Source: Methanobacterium_D sp040373355
Lineage (GTDB): Archaea; Methanobacteriota; Methanobacteria; Methanobacteriales; Methanobacteriaceae
Direction of reading: 5' to 3'
DNA length: 64,000 nt
Assembly: GCF_047495555.1 (NCBI RefSeq)
Contig: NZ_CP166866.1
Coordinates: forward strand, 2,020,001 to 2,084,000
Both the position numbers and the translations under genes were made by a program. This document shows positions 61,676 through 64,000 of this stretch, piece after piece (positions within the stretch are counted from its first letter, which is position 1; each line of letters starts with the position of its first letter). The notes under the pieces are model-generated. The model had not been told where the DNA came from, ran no database searches, and was given only the letters and a program-made list of their open reading frames with translations.

Positions 61676-61994
61676 AATAAGAGCTGCTGTTGCGATATTT
61701 GAGATAATAAACCCCCCTGATATATTATTTGATTATCCTTATTTTGTTTTTATAATAATATAAATATTACTAAAATACCAATAATTATGCTTTATAATAC
61801 TAAATAACCAAATTATAGAGCTGTTTGTATATGAATTCATAGAATTAAAGAATAAACTAAAAAAATTCAATATAGAATCCGTATAATGTTAAAAATAGAT
61901 AATTGTATAAAAATAACAAACAAAGATGAATAAATAATTTCTCTTAAAAAATTATAATTAATAATACCTCATTTAGATTATGGAGAATTCTAAC

Positions 61995-63131
61995 ATGTTA
62001 TATAGAAAGCTTGGATCAACTGGAGAAGAAGTATCAATTCTTGGATTTGGATGCATGAGATTTCCAGAGGTTAATAATAACTATGGAATGATAGACGAAG
62101 AAAAAGCAGCAGAGATGCTTTACTATGCTATTGATAATGGAGTGAATTATTTAGATACTGGTTATACTTATCACAATGGAGAAAGCGAAACATTCCTTGG
62201 AAATTATTTAACTGAAGAATATCGTGAGAAAGTGCATTTAACCACTAAAATTCCAAGCTGGAATATAAATAAAAAAGAAGACCTTCAATATTACTTAGAT
62301 AAACAATTAGAACGTCTTCAAACAGAAACAATTGATTTTTATCTAGTACATTCTCTAAATAAAAATTACTGGCCAAAACTTGAAGAAGTGGGGATTTTAG
62401 ATTTTCTAGATCAACTTAAAGAAGATGGAATCATTAAATATACTGGTTTTTCTTTTCACGATGATCTAGAATTTTTCTTTGATACAGTAGATGTTTATAA
62501 TTGGGATATTTGCCAGATCCAGTATAACTTTATGGATGAAGGTTATCAAGCAGGAAGAGAAGGTTTAAGATATGCTTCCAGTCAAGGACTTGGAACTGTA
62601 ATCATGGAACCACTTAGAGGAGGAGTTCTTGCAAATTATGTTCCAGATGATGTTCAATTAATATGGGATGAAGCTGAAACTAAGAGATCACCTGCTGAAT
62701 GGGCTTTAAAATATATATGGAACCATGAAGAAGTTGATGTTGTTTTAAGCGGTATGTCAAGTTTAGATCAAGTAAAAGAGAATATAGTTTATGCTAATGA
62801 GGGATATTCAAACTCTTTAAATGAAGATGAAAAGTTTTTAATTAAAGAAGCTGCAAGAGCATACCGTGAAAATAAAGGAGTTGATTGTACTACTTGCGGT
62901 TATTGCATGCCCTGTCCACAAGGAGTGAATATTCCTGATTGTTTTATGCACTATAATTATGCAACAATGCTTAATGATCCTGAAAATGCTAAAATGCATT
63001 ATATGACTCTTTTAAGAGATGATGAAAAAGCTTCTAGATGCATTGAATGCGATGATTGTAAAATGGTCTGTCCTCAAATGATTGACATAAAAGAGAAATT
63101 AAAAAAAGTTGTTGAAGCATTTGGAAGATAA
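61995..63131 (+). CDS. Aldo/keto reductase with [4Fe-4S] domain
   Basis: About 378 residues from the ATG at 61995 (GGAG eight bases upstream; an ATG at 61980 also fits). The N-terminal TIM barrel (about 1-280) has LGFGCMRFP, LDTGYTYHNGESE with the catalytic Tyr region, and GTVIMEPLRGGVL. The C-terminal part has two Cys clusters, CTTCGYCMPCPQGV and CIECDDCKMVCPQ, for [4Fe-4S] centres. These belong to the COG1453 oxidoreductases of anaerobes; electrons probably come from ferredoxin. The substrate is unknown. Confidence 0.93.
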   Translation: MLYRKLGSTGEEVSILGFGCMRFPEVNNNYGMIDEEKAAEMLYYAIDNGVNYLDTGYTYHNGESETFLGNYLTEEYREKVHLTTKIPSWNINKKEDLQYYLDKQLERLQTETIDFYLVHSLNKNYWPKLEEVGILDFLDQLKEDGIIKYTGFSFHDDLEFFFDTVDVYNWDICQIQYNFMDEGYQAGREGLRYASSQGLGTVIMEPLRGGVLANYVPDDVQLIWDEAETKRSPAEWALKYIWNHEEVDVVLSGMSSLDQVKENIVYANEGYSNSLNEDEKFLIKEAARAYRENKGVDCTTCGYCMPCPQGVNIPDCFMHYNYATMLNDPENAKMHYMTLLRDDEKASRCIECDDCKMVCPQMIDIKEKLKKVVEAFGR

Positions 63132-63880
63132 TTACCTATTTTCTAATAATTTCAAAAGGTTCTTTAGATTTTCCTTATTTTTAATAATCCTTGGAGGAAT
63201 TGACCGTTGTATAGAACCGCTTATACCTAGCAGTTTCTCCATTTCAGCAGATACTGCGTGATATCTTCTTCCAATTTTATTTAAACGATGTTCACTGATA
63301 ATAATGGCTTTATCTAATAATATACTTTTCTCAGGTTTACCTCTTACAATTACAAGACCTTCCAAATCATCATATCTTTTAATATGCGCATTATTAGAAC
63401 ATTTTTTACAATATTCTATTGTTTCTACTTTAGAAAGTTTGTCAAAATCAACAACTTCTGCAACTGTTAAATATCCAATTAAATATAGTGCTTCTGGACA
63501 TGAAGCATTACCATGAGGAGTTAATCCTGCATAAAAAACAAGTAAATCATCTGGACTTAATTTTAAAAGCCATTTTGCTTTAGATCCTTTATCCCCATAA
63601 GTAAATGTTTCAAATTCAGGATCAAAATGCATTTTGAGAAGTTTAACCTTTTCAGGAAGATAAGATGCCATTGGTTTTTCATATCTACCAATTACATTCA
63701 TATATGTGCGATTTTCCCTGGTTTTTTCTGTTTCAGAAAGGGGTATTATTCAAAGGATAAATCTTCAAAAATTGGGGCCAGACAGCCATCAGTACCCTTA
63801 TCAATTCCTACCCTTAAAAGAATAGCCTTCGAAATCTTCGATTTCGATGTATCAAAAACAGAGTTTTTGTTAGCTTTCAT
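63132..63880 (-). pseudogene. Nmad3-like (nucleotide modification-associated) gene, frameshifted
   Basis: Two parts of one gene. The N-terminal part (to about 63746) reads ILLRVGIDKGTDGCLAPIFE then DLSFE and TAA; the C-terminal part continues in another frame with IPLSETEKTRENRTYMNVIG, KMHFDPEFETFTYGD, DDLLVFYAGLTP and LYLIGYLTV. Adding one T after TTTGAATA at about 63748 would restore SFEYIPLSE. The R-x-G-x-D and H-x-DPE motifs fit Nmad3-type proteins linked to DNA base modification. The start also seems altered: MKA is followed by 15 extra codons containing palindromic repeats before ILLRVG. Confidence 0.55.
63830..63846. repeat. Perfect hairpin within the Nmad3-like gene start
   Basis: CGAAATC-TTC-GATTTCG, a 17-base palindrome with a three-base loop. 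A related hairpin core (AAATCTTCGATTT) occurs at about 28899-28912 between L37Ae and rpoP, so this may be a dispersed small palindromic element. Confidence 0.6.
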
Positions 63881-63977
63881 AATCTTCGATAATTGCAATA
63901 AAAATAAATTATTATTTTTAGCCCTCAAAATCTTTATTGCAGGTCCCTAAAACAGAGTTTTTGTTAGCTTTCATAAT
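63855..63977. repeat. Direct repeat of 29 bp (R5)
   Basis: The 29-bp unit AAAACAGAGTTTTTGTTAGC plus TTTCATAAT occurs at 63855-63883 and 63949-63977, 94 bp apart. AAAACAGAGTTTT can form a small hairpin, and its reverse complement occurs in the structured element at 44415-44481. On the minus strand each copy contains ATGAAAGCT, which could be the original start of the Nmad3-like gene. Confidence 0.8.
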
Positions 63978-64000
63978 AATTAAATAAAAATAAATTAAAC

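Overview
This window looks like chromosomal DNA from a methanogenic archaeon of the order Methanobacteriales, most likely a Methanobacterium-type species. The DNA is AT-rich. It carries an archaeal histone, archaeal riboflavin synthase, deoxyhypusine synthase, a proteasome/exosome/RNase P superoperon, an AqpM-like aquaporin next to the methanogen families DUF2180 and DUF2193, a pseudomurein-type surface adhesin, and several PAS-domain histidine kinases typical of the genus. The genus is an inference from gene content. No rRNA, tRNA, CRISPR array or intact transposase was recognised.

Layout. 1-14.9 kb is an accessory, repeat-rich stretch: the end of a flavodoxin-like gene, a degenerate receiver beside a PAS kinase, a histone, lipoproteins, an SBF-type transporter, an adhesin, small membrane proteins, signal peptidase and gene remnants (integrase, TPR). 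It holds five copies of a roughly 300-bp non-coding repeat and two copies of a second repeat. 15-22 kb is housekeeping: HTH-CBS regulator, deoxyhypusine synthase, pyrF, cbiMNQO, ribC. 22.2-30.6 kb is the archaeal superoperon: L15e, COG1325 protein, RNase P p30 and Pop5, proteasome alpha, SBDS, Rrp4, Rrp41, Rrp42, L37Ae, RpoP, Brix protein, Pcc1, prefoldin beta, DUF3194. rrp41 contains an in-frame TGA at a position expected to be glycine. 30.9-34 kb has a HisA-like protein, a PfkB kinase and a sortase with an extra N-terminal domain. 34.7-45 kb is a signalling region: receiver-PAS-GAF protein, HEAT-repeat protein, PaaK-like ligase, a CheB-CheR-PAS fusion and a PAS kinase. 45.3-51.5 kb holds aquaporin-DUF2180-DUF2193, pyrophosphatase and enolase preceded by a small coupled ORF. 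52-57 kb has a large PAS kinase that is a mosaic paralogue of the one at 1.3 kb, and a ParA operon with a small partner and parS-like repeats. 57.7-64 kb has an MrfA/Hrq1-type helicase with a SWIM protein, a PepSY protein, an Fe-S aldo/keto reductase and a frameshifted Nmad3-like gene.

The most interesting signals are: the interrupted rrp41; a parS-like inverted-repeat element clustered around parA and recurring 40-50 kb away; the dispersed repeat families; several structured intergenic elements; and a palindrome-rich repeat that appears to extend the start of the Nmad3-like gene in frame. Several broken genes lie close together (12.9, 13.7, 27.5, 34.1, 49.2, 63.7 kb), so sequencing error has to be excluded before biology is inferred from any one of them.
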